Source: an uncultured Flavobacteriales bacterium
GTDB taxonomy: Bacteria > Bacteroidota > Bacteroidia > Flavobacteriales > Crocinitomicaceae
Assembly (NCBI GenBank): GCA_946482515.1
Contig: CAMLRS010000001.1
Coordinates: 434,001-498,000 of the forward strand
Direction of reading: 5' to 3'
DNA: 64,000 bases
Shown here: positions 47,301 to 57,000 of the stretch, piece by piece
Numbering within the stretch: position 1 is the stretch's first letter
How the letters are laid out: every line of letters begins with the position of its first letter
Translations under genes and position numbers: made by a program
The notes under the pieces: generated by a model
Seen by the model: only the letters and a program-made list of their open reading frames with translations
Told to the model about the DNA's origin: nothing
The model's database searches: none

Positions 47301-48898
47301 TCAACCCAACCCAGCCTGAAAGTCTTGTGAGCCTGGCCGAAGCATTGAACCAAACCGGTTATGCGTTTACCGATATTCTCTATGGCTGGTCGTTGGATAC
47401 AGCCGGGAAAGAGCTTTTGCTGTCGGAAAACAACACATCCATGCAGCGATTGTACTTTGACCTGGCGGCTATTCTTGGAAAACTCGACCAGCTCAAAACA
47501 GCGGCCCATCCCGTTGTAAGCATCCTTACCTGCAAAGCACATAAAGTAATGGCAACCGATACGGTTGACTATGACCAGTCGGTTGTTTTGGGAATGAACA
47601 ATGTTATTCCACAGGAATACCGCATTGCCAGCAGAAATATCGATGCCGACAGCTGGAATGAAGCAACCGCTGAAGTAGTATCGACTATCCTGGCAGGAGA
47701 TAACCGTGAAGGCATACTCGCCCTGCGGAACGGAGAAATCTGGGTACGCGAGTTTCAGCGAAACACACTTCCGGTAACCGAATCTGCAACTGCTGTCAAA
47801 AAAGAAGGCACCTACCTCATTACCGGTGGATTGGGCCAGGTTGGACAGATTATCGCTCGCGGTTTACTCGAAAACTACAACGCCAATGTGATCGTATTGG
47901 GCCGGAAAAAGCTTCCGGATAACTTTAACGCCTCGCTGCCGCAAAATGAATCATGGCTAAGCCGCCTCGCTGCTTTGCAACAAGTGGGGAACATCTCGTA
48001 TGAGCAGGCAGATGTGACAGACCTTGGCAGTTTAACGACGGCAGTTGATGCTATCCGCTCCCGCTTCGGGAAGATCGATGGTGTGATCCATGCTGCCGGA
48101 AACGTTCAGTTTTCCGATTACGAATTCATCGCCGACACAACACCGGAAAAGACCGCCCGCGTTATGGACGCAAAAGTCAATGGAACGCGCCATCTGTATG
48201 AGCTGTTCAAAGATGATTCCCCTGATTTTGTCTGGATGACTTCCAGCCTTGCATCCGTCATTGCAGGATTGAGCTTTACGGCCTATTCTTCCGCCAACCT
48301 GTTCATGGAGCATTTCCTGTATTCAGGTCTTCCGGGCCTGGAAAACTGGAAATGTGTCGGTCTTTCCGAAATGCTCTTCGATGAGGAGCGCATCCGGCAG
48401 GAAATGAACAGCAGACAGCGATCGGCACTCGTACCCGGCGAAATTTTTGCGCTGTTTGAATGGAGCACAGGACTCAAACGCGTTCGTTATATTGCTGAAA
48501 CAGTCGTTGACCTTCAGGCGCGTATCGAAAGAGCCTTCTCCTTAGAGGAAGAACAGAAAAACAGCGAAGTTGCCGAAGCTCAGATCACGAAACGGTCACG
48601 GGCACATCTCAAAAATACATTTGTGGCACCTGAAACGGATACGGAAAAACAATTCGCCCTGTTGCTGGAAGAGTTTTTTGGTATTGCAGAAATCGGACTG
48701 GAGGATAGCTTCTTTGAATTGGGAGGCGATTCACTCAAGGCAATGGTGCTCCTTAAACGGATCAAACGCGATTTCGATGTCAGCATTCCGTTGAAAGACT
48801 TCTTCGGATTAGTGACTGTTCAATCCATTGCAGCCGAAATTGATAACGTGCGCTGGCTTCGCTCAGAAGTCACCCTGAAAAATGAAATAACCATATGA
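44387..48898 (+). CDS. PKS2: type I polyketide synthase module KS-AT-KR-ACP
   Basis: A 1503-residue module, paralogous to PKS1 but with orthodox motifs throughout. KS: C181 (S-A-C-S-T-S), H317 (E-A-H-G-T-A-T) and H355 (N-I-G-H-L). AT: S621 in G-H-S-V-G-E with the later G-H-S-P-M-M histidine. KR: G-G-L-G-Q-V-G near 1147 and an intact Y1300-x-x-x-N1304 pair with H-A-A-G upstream, so it should reduce to a beta-hydroxyl. ACP: G-G-D-S, serine 1449. There is no dehydratase, enoylreductase or C-methyltransferase. It extends the chain from NRPS5 by one unit; malonyl is the default guess for the AT. With NRPS5 it would build a gamma-amino-beta-hydroxy acid. It starts within the stop of NRPS5 (TAATG), and its own stop overlaps the NRPS6 start (ATGA). 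The C-terminus N-E-I-T-I is of the type that precedes an NRPS. Confidence 0.93.
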   Translation: MDVKFEHTGLEIAVIGMACRFPGASDPEAFYQNLLHGFHSNRPLNEEEKKRSASYADLSANPAFVDSLSVLEGKDRFDNAFFGYTPDEAAMMNPEHRLFHECVWEALEDAGYDPDQYDGMIGLYAGGGLDFNWKLFTTIANSKYELNDFYLNRINNKDYLTSLISYKLNLTGPSYAIQSACSTSLVSVHTACRALLLGETKLALAGGVSINTKKSGGFVHSEGMIHSTDGYCRAFDKDSSGTFDSEGAGVIVLKRLKDAIADGDQIHAVIKGSAINNDGNRKVGYTAPSVEGQAECIRTAQKFARIAPETIGYVEAHGTATRLGDPIEIEALNIAFDQQTDKTCSVGSVKSNIGHLNTAAGIAGLIKTVLCLKHKKIPASLFYTEPNPAIDFANGPFYVNNDLRDWERTSEIPLRAAVSSFGIGGTNAHVILEESPVVQQNQSSEQLNLLTLSAKTEHSLNTYITKLRTFLIEHPDTNVSDLCYSLQKGRKGFAFRKAVLLTGNKPDYSASLTQLTKLQPAFASTKKVCFMFPGAGSQYPGMTKDLYEQHPVFKEEMDRGFDILLRLTGFNYNSIIYPDAADDKQINEMLHTQPALFLVEYAMARLLMHYGVTPDVTIGHSVGEYVAACVGGVFSFEDALKLVVSRGELMQSLSGGAMVSVAISEAEAKIYTHSRISIAAVNGPEQVVLSGDTEAIEEIIPVLQKNEEQFVRLYATQAGHSPMMEDIREAYRKVLDGITKNAPVIPYVSNVTGKLITPEQAISTEYWLDHLRNTVRFSDGITTLMQSGECLFIESGPGHALCSLLRQNDFGNAGHVMLNAIRPIKEQANDYEFFIEQLGQLWSHGVSIDFDRLYSERRSRVSLPAYAFEHQSFPTEVDIFEDGMLEGIGMGNSLSSQGTELKDWLYFPVWKQEAEILLLPEAQHSRKVILFFTGDDAFSGQAMKRFATTGHTVVCVNRAQAFARLDEQTFSVNPTQPESLVSLAEALNQTGYAFTDILYGWSLDTAGKELLLSENNTSMQRLYFDLAAILGKLDQLKTAAHPVVSILTCKAHKVMATDTVDYDQSVVLGMNNVIPQEYRIASRNIDADSWNEATAEVVSTILAGDNREGILALRNGEIWVREFQRNTLPVTESATAVKKEGTYLITGGLGQVGQIIARGLLENYNANVIVLGRKKLPDNFNASLPQNESWLSRLAALQQVGNISYEQADVTDLGSLTTAVDAIRSRFGKIDGVIHAAGNVQFSDYEFIADTTPEKTARVMDAKVNGTRHLYELFKDDSPDFVWMTSSLASVIAGLSFTAYSSANLFMEHFLYSGLPGLENWKCVGLSEMLFDEERIRQEMNSRQRSALVPGEIFALFEWSTGLKRVRYIAETVVDLQARIERAFSLEEEQKNSEVAEAQITKRSRAHLKNTFVAPETDTEKQFALLLEEFFGIAEIGLEDSFFELGGDSLKAMVLLKRIKRDFDVSIPLKDFFGLVTVQSIAAEIDNVRWLRSEVTLKNEITI

Positions 48899-51800
48899 AT
48901 AGCCTACTAAAACGACTGAGGGAGAACAATGTGCATGTTGCACTGCACGATGGTCAGCTTAAAATCAGTTTTGACGGTGAGTTGGACCAGGAACTGTTGC
49001 AGGAGCTCCGTCAGCATAAAGAACAACTGGTAGCCTACCTTTCGGGGAAAAACTCCGCAGAGACCGCATTCAAGCCCATTCCGGTTGTGCCGGAGAATAC
49101 CGCTTACCCGGTTTCTTCCGCCCAGAAACGCTTATGGGTCATTTGCCAGCTCGATGAAGTGAATGTGGCTTATAACGAACACCAGCTCGAATTGCTGGAC
49201 GGGGAACCGGATATCCCGCTGCTCGAGCAGGTATGCAATACCATGATTGCCCGATACGAAGTACTCCGCACAGGATTTATCGAGAGCGAAGAAGGCGAGC
49301 CCTTGCAGCAAATTGCCGATGCCGCATCCATCGATTTTAAGATCGATGTTGTTGACAATGGAAAACTGGCCGGACGCGATGCCCTGGTATACCTGAAAGA
49401 ATACCTTGCTGTTCCGTTTGACCTCACAAAAGGCACGCTGTTTCGTGTAGCGGCCGTTGAAGCCGATCACGGGCGCTGGGCACTTTGTTTCGTCCTGCAT
49501 CACATCATCTGCGACGGATGGTCCTTTGAGCTGATGATAAAGGAATTCAGGCAACTGTACATGGCCGGACCATCCATGTCCGCCGACTCCCTTCCTCCGT
49601 TGAGCATTCAATACAGGGATTATGCAGCCTGGCAGCGCAGTTTGCTGGAAAGCGACGAAATGCAGGTCCACAAAAGCTACTGGCAGGGTCGCTTTTCCGA
49701 TCAGCTGCCTGTATTGGATCTGGCTACTGACTTTACGCGACCGGTTTTCAAAACCTACAACGGTCAGCGAATCAGAAATTGGATCGATGCTGAGCTTACT
49801 TCAGGAATCCGCCAGCTTTCGCAGGATTCGGGAGCAACCCTCTACATGGGGTTACTGGCTACGGTAAATGCACTCTTTTTTCGGTATACGGGCCAGACGG
49901 ACCTGGTATTTGGCAGCCCGATTGCCGGCAGGGAACATCCTGACCTCGATAATCAATTGGGCTTCTTTCTCAATACACTTGCACTGCGAACAGAATTTTC
50001 CGCCGCCGACAGCTTTAAACAGCTGCTCGCAAAGGTGAAAGATCGTACTCTGGAAGCCTACCAGCATCAGGATTATCCTTTCGATGACCTGGTAAGTGAA
50101 ATTGGTCAACATTTCGACAAGAGCAGGAACCCCGTTTTCGATGTCATGGTGGGTTTGCTGAACACGAAAGTCGGCACAAACCACGCCGAAGCCGTTGAAA
50201 ACCCAAGTCCTTCCGCTTTACCACAGACCGAAAAAACAGGTATCGATCTGACCATCAGCAAATTTGACCTGACCTTCAATTTTGTGGAAAGAGATGGTGG
50301 TATTTATCTTGGACTGGAATACAACACCGATTTATTCCTGCCAGCCACCATTGAGCGTTTGCTGGGCCACTACAAGGTTCTTTTGAAGGCTATCATTGCT
50401 TCACCCGACAGCGCTATCAGCGACCTTGATTGTATTTCCGCAGAAGAACGCAGCCAGATAATGGCATTCAGCGGAGTGCCCAACCCAGCTGTTGTGGAAG
50501 ACTCCGTCATTCGTCGTTTTGAACGCACGGCGGGCCTGTATCCGGAGAAAAAAGCTGTTTGCTTTGATGGAAGCTGTCTGACTTACCGGGAACTGGATGA
50601 GCTCGCCAGCCGTTTTTCCGGATTTTTACAATCGGAGCTGGGAGTAAAAAAGCACGATATTGCCGCTATATCACTTGAAAGAAGCGAATGGCAGGTCATA
50701 GCCCAGCTGGCCGTTATGAAGGCCGGAGCGGCTTACCTGCCGTTAGACTCATTACATCCTGCAGAGCGCATTCGCAGGATCCTGGAGAACAGCCGTTCCA
50801 GAACAGTCATTGATCAGGAGTGCATTCAGCGATTTTTGGAACAAAATCCATCGGTAGGAGTTACGGAAACCATTGCCGTAGACGGAACAGACCCGATGTA
50901 TGTGATCTACACATCCGGTTCAACCGGCGAACCGAAAGGTGTTGTTGTAGAACACCATTCCCTGCTCAACCTGTTGGAAGCCTACGCGCTGGAAGCCGAA
51001 TTGAATGCATCACTCACAACCAATTATACGTTCGATGTATCCGTTCTGGAAATCTATTCCGTGCTGCTCAGTGGCGGAACGCTTTATTTGCCCGGTTCGG
51101 AAACGGTGCTCGATCCACATGCTTTTGCCGCATTTCTGTGTGACCATGCCGTGCAGCATGCCTACATCCATCCTATGTTGTTGAAAGAAATAGCAGAGGC
51201 TTTGGAAGAACAGGGTACAGCCATTGCCTTGAAACGCATTCTCACAGGTGTGCAAAAGATCCAGTCCGAAGATATAGCATGGTATCTCGCTAAAGGCATT
51301 AAGGTCGTAAACGGTTACGGACCTACTGAAACCACCGTTTGCGCTACTTTCTATCACGTCGATGAAGGGCAGCTGCAACCGGGTAAACAGCTACCGATAG
51401 GAAAACCCGTTGCCAACAATGCCATCTACATCCTGGATAGTGAAAATCGACTGGCAGGATTGGGAATGACGGGTGAGCTTTGTGTTGCCGGAAGCGGCGT
51501 TGCCCGTGGTTACCTTCATAATCCGGAAATGACCGAAGAGCGATTTACGGCCAACCCGTTCGGCGCAGGAAGAATCTACAGAACCGGTGACTTTGGCAGA
51601 TGGCTGGACGACGGCACGATTGAATTTGTCGGGCGCCGCGATGAACAGGTAAAAATCAACGGCTACCGGATTGAAACCGGGGAAATTGAAAATGCCCTCG
51701 GATCGCTCGATTTTGTGCTCCAGAATGCTGTTGTTGCGATGAAAGACACGCAGGGCGATAGTGTACTGATTGCCTACGTGAGCGTAAAATACGGCGTAAC

Positions 51801-52248
51801 ACAGGAACACCTGCTGGAAGCCCTGAGAAACCGCCTGCCCGAATACATGATTCCGGCGCATTTCATGAAAGTGGATGCCTTGCCGATGACACCGAACGGA
51901 AAGATTGACAAAAAAGCACTTCCCGAACCGGAAGATTTGGGTATGAGTGCCATCATTCCATATGTTGCACCTCGAAATGAGATCGAAGAACAGCTCGTAG
52001 AGCTCTGGAAAAACCTGCTGGGCGCTGAGCGTGTCGGTGTAAAGGATAACTTCTTTCAGCTCGGCGGCAACAGCCTGAAAGTCATTCGACTCATCAGCCA
52101 AATCAACAAACAGTTTGGATTGAAATACGACTTAAAAGGTGTCTATTCGGAATCAACCATCGAGGCCATCGCCGAAAAAATCCGGGTAGATAAATGGTTC
52201 AAAGAAGACGCCGGGAATCACGAAGAATATACAGAAATAAAAATTTAA
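48895..52248 (+). CDS. NRPS6: single-module peptide synthetase, docking-C-A-T
   Basis: A 1117-residue module starting inside the end of PKS2 (4-nt ATGA overlap). TubC-like docking domain 1 to about 53. C domain with H-H-I-I-C-D-G at 202. A domain with Y-T-S-G-S-T-G-E-P-K-G at 672 and N-G-K-I-D-K-K near its end; the eye-extracted code is DVLYITGVCK, which I cannot assign. T domain G-G-N-S with serine 1060. The C-terminal tail (E-E-Y-T-E-I-K-I) is strikingly like that of NRPS1 (E-F-I-E-L-K-I), consistent with docking to a TubC-type domain, here presumably that of NRPS7 across the intervening carbamoyltransferase gene. It accepts the reduced chain from PKS2 and adds one residue. Confidence 0.92.
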   Translation: MNSLLKRLRENNVHVALHDGQLKISFDGELDQELLQELRQHKEQLVAYLSGKNSAETAFKPIPVVPENTAYPVSSAQKRLWVICQLDEVNVAYNEHQLELLDGEPDIPLLEQVCNTMIARYEVLRTGFIESEEGEPLQQIADAASIDFKIDVVDNGKLAGRDALVYLKEYLAVPFDLTKGTLFRVAAVEADHGRWALCFVLHHIICDGWSFELMIKEFRQLYMAGPSMSADSLPPLSIQYRDYAAWQRSLLESDEMQVHKSYWQGRFSDQLPVLDLATDFTRPVFKTYNGQRIRNWIDAELTSGIRQLSQDSGATLYMGLLATVNALFFRYTGQTDLVFGSPIAGREHPDLDNQLGFFLNTLALRTEFSAADSFKQLLAKVKDRTLEAYQHQDYPFDDLVSEIGQHFDKSRNPVFDVMVGLLNTKVGTNHAEAVENPSPSALPQTEKTGIDLTISKFDLTFNFVERDGGIYLGLEYNTDLFLPATIERLLGHYKVLLKAIIASPDSAISDLDCISAEERSQIMAFSGVPNPAVVEDSVIRRFERTAGLYPEKKAVCFDGSCLTYRELDELASRFSGFLQSELGVKKHDIAAISLERSEWQVIAQLAVMKAGAAYLPLDSLHPAERIRRILENSRSRTVIDQECIQRFLEQNPSVGVTETIAVDGTDPMYVIYTSGSTGEPKGVVVEHHSLLNLLEAYALEAELNASLTTNYTFDVSVLEIYSVLLSGGTLYLPGSETVLDPHAFAAFLCDHAVQHAYIHPMLLKEIAEALEEQGTAIALKRILTGVQKIQSEDIAWYLAKGIKVVNGYGPTETTVCATFYHVDEGQLQPGKQLPIGKPVANNAIYILDSENRLAGLGMTGELCVAGSGVARGYLHNPEMTEERFTANPFGAGRIYRTGDFGRWLDDGTIEFVGRRDEQVKINGYRIETGEIENALGSLDFVLQNAVVAMKDTQGDSVLIAYVSVKYGVTQEHLLEALRNRLPEYMIPAHFMKVDALPMTPNGKIDKKALPEPEDLGMSAIIPYVAPRNEIEEQLVELWKNLLGAERVGVKDNFFQLGGNSLKVIRLISQINKQFGLKYDLKGVYSESTIEAIAEKIRVDKWFKEDAGNHEEYTEIKI

Positions 52249-52258
52249 CCTGAGAACA

Positions 52259-54004
52259 ATGATAATTTGTAGCCTTAAACTAACGCACGACGGAGCTATT
52301 GCACTGATTGACAACGGTAAATTGATCTTCAGTTATGAAATGGAGAAGCTGAATAATAATAACCGCTTTGCTTCCCTTTCTACTTTTTACAGTACGCAGC
52401 TGCTGAAAGAAATCCTGGCGGAAAACGGATACAACATCGAAGATGTAGACCGTTTTGTCATCGACGGATGGGGTGATCACGATTCGGAAAACACCTCCGA
52501 CAATGACTATCCACCGTTCAAAACCACCTTCAACAAGAGCAAGGAAGAACAATTTGAAATAGAGCTGAGCGGGTACGGATTATTGGTGAAGACCGAAGAC
52601 ATCCTCAACAGAGCACGGTTTGATTACCCCGAGCATAACTTCTCTTACAGCAGCTACATGCATACCGCCGGTCACGTAATGAGCGGCTATTGTACAAGTC
52701 CTTTCGCACAACGAAAAGAAGATGCCTACATTCTTGCCTGGGACGGTGGAATGTTTCCCCAGCTGTTCTACTTCAATGCCGGTGACAAATCGGTGGAGAA
52801 CATGGGGGCCCTTTTTCATTTGCTGGGAATCAGCTATGCCGCTTTTGCAACCAATTACGAACCGTATAGCAAATACACAGTCGACGATAGCTCCGTTGCC
52901 GGAAAAGTCATGGCTTATATCGCTTTAGGGAAATCCAACCCGGAAGCCCTGGCTGAATTTAAACGATTGTTCTACGAGCAGGAGCAACAGATTGCCGCAA
53001 CTCCGGGATTGAAATCGAGAGACCTCATCGCCTACACTTCCCGCCTGTTGTCGGAATTGGTGATTTATGGCGAACTAAACGACATAGCGGGAGTGGATAT
53101 GATGGCCACCTTCCACGTTTTCTTACAGGAAGTATTGCTGGAGAATCTGACAAAAATCGTTGAAAAACAAGAGAATAAATCCCGCAATCTCTGCTTCGTC
53201 GGAGGTTGTGCACTCAATATCAAATGGAACAGCCATATTCGCAACTCCGGGTTGATCAACGAAATGTGGGTACCACCCTTCCCGAATGATTCTGGTAGCG
53301 CCATTGGAGCAGGATGCTGTGAAATGGTCAGAGAAGACGGTATCCTGGCCCTGGACTGGCAGGTCTACAGCGGACCTTTCGCCAAAGAAGGAGATATTTC
53401 CGATTACGACTGGGTTTCTGCCGACTGTTCGGTGCAGGAAATGGCAGAGATCCTGCATGAATTTGACGAACCGGTGGTACACCTCAGCAATCGCGCAGAG
53501 CTCGGTCCCCGCGCCCTGGGCAACAGAAGCATCATTGCCGCTCCGGTAAATCCTTCCATGAAAGTGAAGCTGAATCAAGTAAAAACCCGCGAAGAATACC
53601 GCCCTGTTGCGCCAATATGTATGGAAGAAGAAGCGCCGGCTGTCTTTGCACCCGGAAATCCCGACCCTTACATGCTGTTCGATCACCGGGTAAGACCGGA
53701 ATGGCTGGATAAAATCCCGGCCATATGCCATATCGACGGAACGGCCCGTTTACAAACCATCAGCCGGGAATCCAACCCGTTAGTATACGAATTGCTGGAA
53801 GCCTACAAAGCCCTTACCGGGATCCCGGTTTTGTGCAATACCAGTGCAAACTTCAATGGAAAAGGATTTTTTCCTGATGTGGCCAGTGTGTTGAAATGGG
53901 GACAGGTGGATATGGTCTGGAGCAATGGAAAGCTGTATGCCAGAAAAGGCGGAAGAGTTCATCAGGAAGCGGCCATTTTTGAATCACAAAATAACCTGGT
54001 CTGA
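52259..54004 (+). CDS. O-carbamoyltransferase, NodU/CmcH/TobZ family
   Basis: A 581-residue protein with the two-domain layout of the family. The N-terminal Kae1-like domain begins with 'L-K-L-T-H-D-G-A', has the H-T-A-G-H-V-M-S-G-Y histidine motif at about 130-140, and continues through V-G-G-C-A-L-N and P-F-P-N-D-S-G-S-A-I-G. The C-terminal YrdC-like part has E-L-G-P-R-A-L-G-N-R-S, R-E-E-Y-R-P-V-A-P and 'L-C-N-T-S-A-N'. Family members activate carbamoyl phosphate with ATP to carbamoyl-AMP and transfer the carbamoyl group, mostly to hydroxyls of natural products (tobramycin, cephamycin, Nod factors). Here the acceptor is probably a hydroxyl made by a PKS ketoreductase, a CmlA-type enzyme or the PhyH enzyme. 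The gene lies 10 nt after NRPS6 and 41 nt before NRPS7. Length is normal and all recognisable motifs are present. Confidence 0.88.
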   Translation: MIICSLKLTHDGAIALIDNGKLIFSYEMEKLNNNNRFASLSTFYSTQLLKEILAENGYNIEDVDRFVIDGWGDHDSENTSDNDYPPFKTTFNKSKEEQFEIELSGYGLLVKTEDILNRARFDYPEHNFSYSSYMHTAGHVMSGYCTSPFAQRKEDAYILAWDGGMFPQLFYFNAGDKSVENMGALFHLLGISYAAFATNYEPYSKYTVDDSSVAGKVMAYIALGKSNPEALAEFKRLFYEQEQQIAATPGLKSRDLIAYTSRLLSELVIYGELNDIAGVDMMATFHVFLQEVLLENLTKIVEKQENKSRNLCFVGGCALNIKWNSHIRNSGLINEMWVPPFPNDSGSAIGAGCCEMVREDGILALDWQVYSGPFAKEGDISDYDWVSADCSVQEMAEILHEFDEPVVHLSNRAELGPRALGNRSIIAAPVNPSMKVKLNQVKTREEYRPVAPICMEEEAPAVFAPGNPDPYMLFDHRVRPEWLDKIPAICHIDGTARLQTISRESNPLVYELLEAYKALTGIPVLCNTSANFNGKGFFPDVASVLKWGQVDMVWSNGKLYARKGGRVHQEAAIFESQNNLV

Positions 54005-54045
54005 AACATTAACCGACACCAAACATTTTACCAGCACTTACGACG

Positions 54046-57000
54046 ATGAAGGAATTACTGACTGAGCTAATCCGGAATGATATTCATATCCAGCTTGTAG
54101 AGGATGAAATTTCTGTTAAGGTCCCCAAAAAAGGAATTTCACCTGAATTACTGGATAAAATCAAAACCAGGAAACCCGATCTGATCGACTATTTAAAAGG
54201 GTTGCAGCTGAATGCGTATGAGCGTATTCCCGTAGCACCTGAAAAGGCAACTTACCGGCTGTCTTCTTCACAAAAGCGGTTATGGATCCTCAGTCAGTTT
54301 GAGGAAATCAACCTGTCCTACAACATTCCGGTGACCTATGTACTGGAAGATGAGATCAACCCTTCCATACTGGAACAGGCATTTCTCAGGGTGATCCAGC
54401 GGCATGAAATTTTAAGGACGGTTTTTCAGGAAACACCTTCGGGTGAAGTCGTGCAGAAAATTGTCAACGTCGATGAATCGGGATTCAGCGTCAGTTTCGA
54501 GGATTTTTCAAAACAGGCCGATAGCGAAGAGATGATTGACGCAAGGCTGGCAAAGGAAATGCACACGCCGTTTGATCTGGGGCAAGGACCGATGATCCGC
54601 GTGCTCGTCATGAAAGTTGCCGCTTCGAAGTATATACTGAATTGCGTAATGCACCACATCATCAGCGATGCCTGGTCAATGAAAATAATGATGCGGGAGC
54701 TTTTCCAGAATTATGCTGCCATTGCCCAGGGCCATAATATGGAACAAGAACCTTTGCCTATCCAGTACAAAGACTTTGCAGAGTGGCAGCAGGACGGATT
54801 AGCATCCATGCAGGAGCAGAAAAACTACTGGCTGGACAGGTTTACAGGTGAAATTCCCCATCTTGATCTCAGAGGAGATAAACAACGTCCTCATTTTAAA
54901 ACCTATAACGGGGCAACCGTTCACACCCATTTTTCCGAAGAGCTCCTGCACCGTTTGAAGAATTTTGGATCAGATGCCGGTATTTCGCTCTTTATGAAAC
55001 TCCTGGCCGGAGTCAAAGTCCTGCTGTACAAGTATACAGGGAAACAGGATATCGTGATCGGAACGTCTATTTCGGGCCGCGAACATCCGGACCTGGATAG
55101 TCAGATCGGGTTTTACCTGAACGCTCTCGCGCTCCGGACAGCTTTTAGCGAAAACGACCATTTTGAAGGCTTGCTCAACAGGATCAAAGAAGTAACATTG
55201 GGGGCCTATCAGCATCAGTCTTATCCCTTTGACGAATTGGTCGATAACCTCCCGGGTGGCCGAAACATGACCCAAAGCGCCCTCTTTGACGTAATGGTCG
55301 ATATGGCGGAGAGCGATAACCTGAAGCCAGGAAATGCAGCAAACCAGTCGGCCATGGCTTCTTATAAAGGCATGCAAACCTCCGTTGGAAGCAAGTACGA
55401 TCTTAGCTTCTATTTCGGTGAGAAAACAGATGGCCTGGTTGTCACCCTCGAATACAACACCGACGTATTTTCAGCCGAATTTGCGGTCAATATCCTGAAA
55501 CACCTCGAACAGGTACTCGGTTTCCTTCTTGCATCGCCAACATCTGAGCTGAAGCAGGCAGTTTACCTCCCAATTGAAGAAAAAAATCGCCTGGTGCAGG
55601 AATTTGCCCCTGGAAAACAATCCGGAAAAAGCAATCAGACTCTGATTGAGCGATTTGACCACCAGGTGGAAAGCACGCCCGAAAAAACGGCCCTGTCGTC
55701 AAACGGCGCAATGCTTACATACGTCAACCTGAACGAACGGGCCAATCAGTTTGCGGCTTTCCTTCAGGACACCTATAAGGTAGAGAAAGGTGATCGGGTA
55801 GTGCTCAACCTTGAGCGCTCCGAACTGCTGATCGTTGCCATGCTCGGCATCTTGAAATGCGGCTGTGCTTATGTGCCGGTGGATCCAGCTTATCCACAGG
55901 ACCGCATCGATTACATTGTTGACAACAGCAATGCGGCATGCATCGTTGATGAAGACCTGATAGCCGGCTTCCGCCTGAAACGGTCCCGCTACGCAAAAAC
56001 CAATCCCGCTGTTGAGATCTACCCGGAAGATGTGGCATACGTCATTTACACTTCCGGCTCGACCGGTAGACCGAAAGGCGTTGAAGTAGAGCACCATTCC
56101 GTGGTCAACTATAGCAATTGGGCCATCGACAGCTACATTCCGGAATCGGGCATGAAAGCAGGACTGTTCACTTCGTTTGCTTTCGACCTTACCGTAACAA
56201 CCGTATTTGCTGTCTTGTTAAGCGGCGGAGAGCTGGTAGTGTTTGACAACGATGCCGCTTTGCCTGAAATTCTCGAAGAATACTTCCGTCCTGAATCGGC
56301 ATTTACCATGATCAAGCTTACACCTTCCCACATCGATGCCATAGGTACGCTGGATCTCACAGGAGGCACGATTCGCTCGCTGGTTGTGGGTGGCGAAGAG
56401 CTAACCGCCAATCAGGTACGGATTATCCGGTCCATCGATCCTGAAATACGGATTTTTAACGAATACGGACCAACCGAAACAACAGTTGGGGTAACTGTAT
56501 CGGAAATAACGACCGAGGCAGCCCCCATTACCATCGGCCGTCCGGTTTACAACGCTTTTGCCTACGTCCTGGACGAACAGCTGCAACCGGTCGGCATCGG
56601 ACTGGAAGGAGAATTATACATCGGCGGACCGGTAGTCGCCAAAGGCTACCTCAACAATCCGGCCTTGACCGAAGAGCGCTTTTTAGCAGACCCTTTTCAA
56701 TCCGGGGGAAAGATGTACAAAACGGGTGACAGGGCACGCTGGTCATTTGACGGCGAGCTGTCTTTCTTCGGCAGGAAAGATGACCAGGTGAAGATCAACG
56801 GTTACCGCATAGAAACAGGAGAAATTGACAACGCACTCACCGGGCATCCGGATATCGAAGCGGCTTGCACACTGGTTAAATCCGATCACCAGGGCATCAA
56901 AAAGCTGGTTGCGTATTACGTAGCGCAAACTGAGCCGGACGTTGAGAGCATGCGCTCCTTTCTTGCTTCAAGCCTGCCGGAATATATGCTTCCCTCCTCT

